From contig JANPAR010000124.1 of assembly GCA_031430015.1 (NCBI GenBank), forward strand, positions 10,882 through 74,881: a DNA stretch of 64,000 bases. The letters are read 5' to 3'. Source of the stretch: CANJDH01 sp031430015. Lineage in GTDB: Bacteria; Pseudomonadota; Gammaproteobacteria; Burkholderiales; JAEUOS01. The position numbers were made by a program, and so were the translations under genes. Below, in pieces: positions 63,214 to 64,000 of this stretch (position 1 is the stretch's first letter; each line of letters opens with the position of its first letter). The notes below the pieces were generated by a model. The model was not told where the DNA came from, searched no databases, and saw nothing but the letters and a program-made list of their open reading frames with translations.

Positions 63214-64000
63214 GTGGAGCGCCCCTGGACCGAAGTCGTTGCTGCGGTGATTTATCGCGCCGACGGCAGCTATCTCCTCGCGCAGCGGCCGCCCGGCAAA
63301 GCCTATGCAGGTTATTGGGAATTTCCTGGCGGCAAAGTCGAGCCAGGTGAAACGCTCGATTCGGCAATCAAGCGCGAAATCCGCGAAGAACTTGATGTCG
63401 ACATCAACGTCGCCTGCCCGTGGCTCACGCGCACGCACGTCTACGAACACGCCGCGGTGCGCCTGCATTTTTTTCGCGTGCGTGAGTGGCAGGGGTCGCC
63501 GCAGGGTCTTGAAGGACAGCGCTTTGCGTTTCAGATGCCCGGCGCCGAAACCGTCGCGCCGATGCTGCCGGCCAATGGGCCAATCCTGCATGCGGTGGGG
63601 CTGCCGCAAGGTTATGGCGTCACCGATGCCACTGCGTTGAGCGTAAAGAAATTCATGCCTGCCCTGGAATCCGCTCTCACCAAGGGTTTGCGGCTGGTGC
63701 AGGTGCGTGAAAAGGATATGGCTGCCGAATCTTTGCGCCACTTCGCACAAGCCGTCGTCACGCGCTGCCATGCACACGGCGCACGTTGCCTTGTCAATGG
63801 TGATGCGGCGCTGGCGCAAGCCGTGGGTGCTGATGGCGCGCATCTCACCGCGCAGCAGTTGATGCAAACGCAAGCGCGCCCGCCCCTTGCGCTGGTGGGT
63901 TCCTCGGTGCACGCGCGCGCCGAACTCGACCATGCAGCGCGCATCGGTTGCGACTTCGCCGTACTCGGCGCAGTGCTGCCGACCGCCAGCCACCCAGGTG
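63214..64000 (+). CDS. Nudix (MutT-like) - thiamine-phosphate-synthase-like fusion (cut by window end)
   Basis: Starts at GTG 63214 and stays open to the window end (262 codons). Residues about 8-130 are a Nudix hydrolase of MutT type: GYWEFPGGKVEPGETLD, with REIREELDV completing the box (Gly of EExG is Asp). Residues about 150 onwards are a ThiE/TMP-synthase-like TIM barrel: LTKGLRLVQVREKDM and GARCLVNGDAALAQAVGADG, GAHLTAQQL, VGSSVHARAEL, FAVLGAVLPT. Such fusions occur in several proteobacteria. The Nudix half probably cleans oxidised nucleotides. The ThiE half may not make thiamine. Confidence 0.88.
   Translation, partial: MERPWTEVVAAVIYRADGSYLLAQRPPGKAYAGYWEFPGGKVEPGETLDSAIKREIREELDVDINVACPWLTRTHVYEHAAVRLHFFRVREWQGSPQGLEGQRFAFQMPGAETVAPMLPANGPILHAVGLPQGYGVTDATALSVKKFMPALESALTKGLRLVQVREKDMAAESLRHFAQAVVTRCHAHGARCLVNGDAALAQAVGADGAHLTAQQLMQTQARPPLALVGSSVHARAELDHAARIGCDFAVLGAVLPTASHPG

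Overview
The window is a gene-dense, GC-rich stretch of a betaproteobacterial chromosome. Support comes from gene order and protein style: dusB-fis-purH-ruvCAB, lptD-surA-pdxA divergent from amgK, miaB-phoH-ybeY-corC-lnt, and lpxC...secA-argJ-DUF815-Nudix/ThiE. Burkholderiales-like order is the best guess; nothing here fixes the family. There is no rRNA, prophage, transposase gene or CRISPR array. One tRNA (elongator Met, CAT) is present.

Layout. 1-2563 (minus): tolQ-tolR-tolA-tolB of the cell-envelope Tol-Pal system, with tolB cut by the window edge. 2611-5054 (minus): an unusual pair, an NqrB/RnfD-like membrane protein and a secreted DUF2330 protein, sitting where ybgC usually lies between ruvB and tolQ. 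5197-10587 (minus): ruvB, ruvA, ruvC, purH, fis, dusB. 10703-16244 (minus): ubiH-like hydroxylase, pepP, the peptidoglycan-recycling pair murU/amgK split by azlD-azlC. 16316-21541 (plus): lptD, surA, pdxA (outer-membrane biogenesis plus vitamin B6). 21566-27412 (minus): lnt, corC, ybeY, phoH, miaB. 27534-34601: a small periplasmic protein, tRNA-Met, a ketopantoate-reductase-like enzyme, an LLM flavin oxidoreductase, a second UbiH/UbiF-type hydroxylase, dsbC, rpiA and a hydroxybenzoate-hydroxylase-like flavoprotein. 34716-40479: yggX, argA and a frameshifted hrpA. 40544-46669: a MoCF/CinA-like protein, an exported beta carbonic anhydrase, a zinc alcohol dehydrogenase, a cupin, and an 864-residue hydrolase/acyl-CoA-synthetase fusion. 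46666-50012: a broken lytic transglycosylase, a palindromic MITE-like element, proS and rppH. 50161-53484: rubrerythrin, an Fe-S oxidoreductase, DUF3501 and a CNP1-like protein. 53548-64000: DUF3617 protein, an Lgt-like protein, lpxC, a small membrane protein, dciA, an M23 peptidase, secA, argJ, a DUF815 ATPase and a truncated Nudix-ThiE fusion.

Most of the region is housekeeping: envelope construction (Tol, LptD, SurA, Lnt, LpxC, SecA, AmgK/MurU), DNA repair (RuvABC), translation (ProS, MiaB, YbeY, DusB) and arginine synthesis (ArgA, ArgJ).

The non-routine signals are: (1) short alanine/glycine/serine-rich in-frame insertions in loops of several otherwise conserved enzymes, one of them inside the ATP phosphate-binding loop of the acyl-CoA synthetase; (2) a family of short REP-like intergenic repeats, some copies lying inside reading frames; (3) an inverted pair of GGGGTCTGACCCC palindromes that supplies the start codon of a lytic transglycosylase which also carries an internal amber stop; (4) a one-base frameshift near the end of hrpA. 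I found no convincing wholly new multi-gene system. The best candidates for unexplained function are the DUF2330/NqrB-like pair and the rubrerythrin/Fe-S/DUF3501 cluster.
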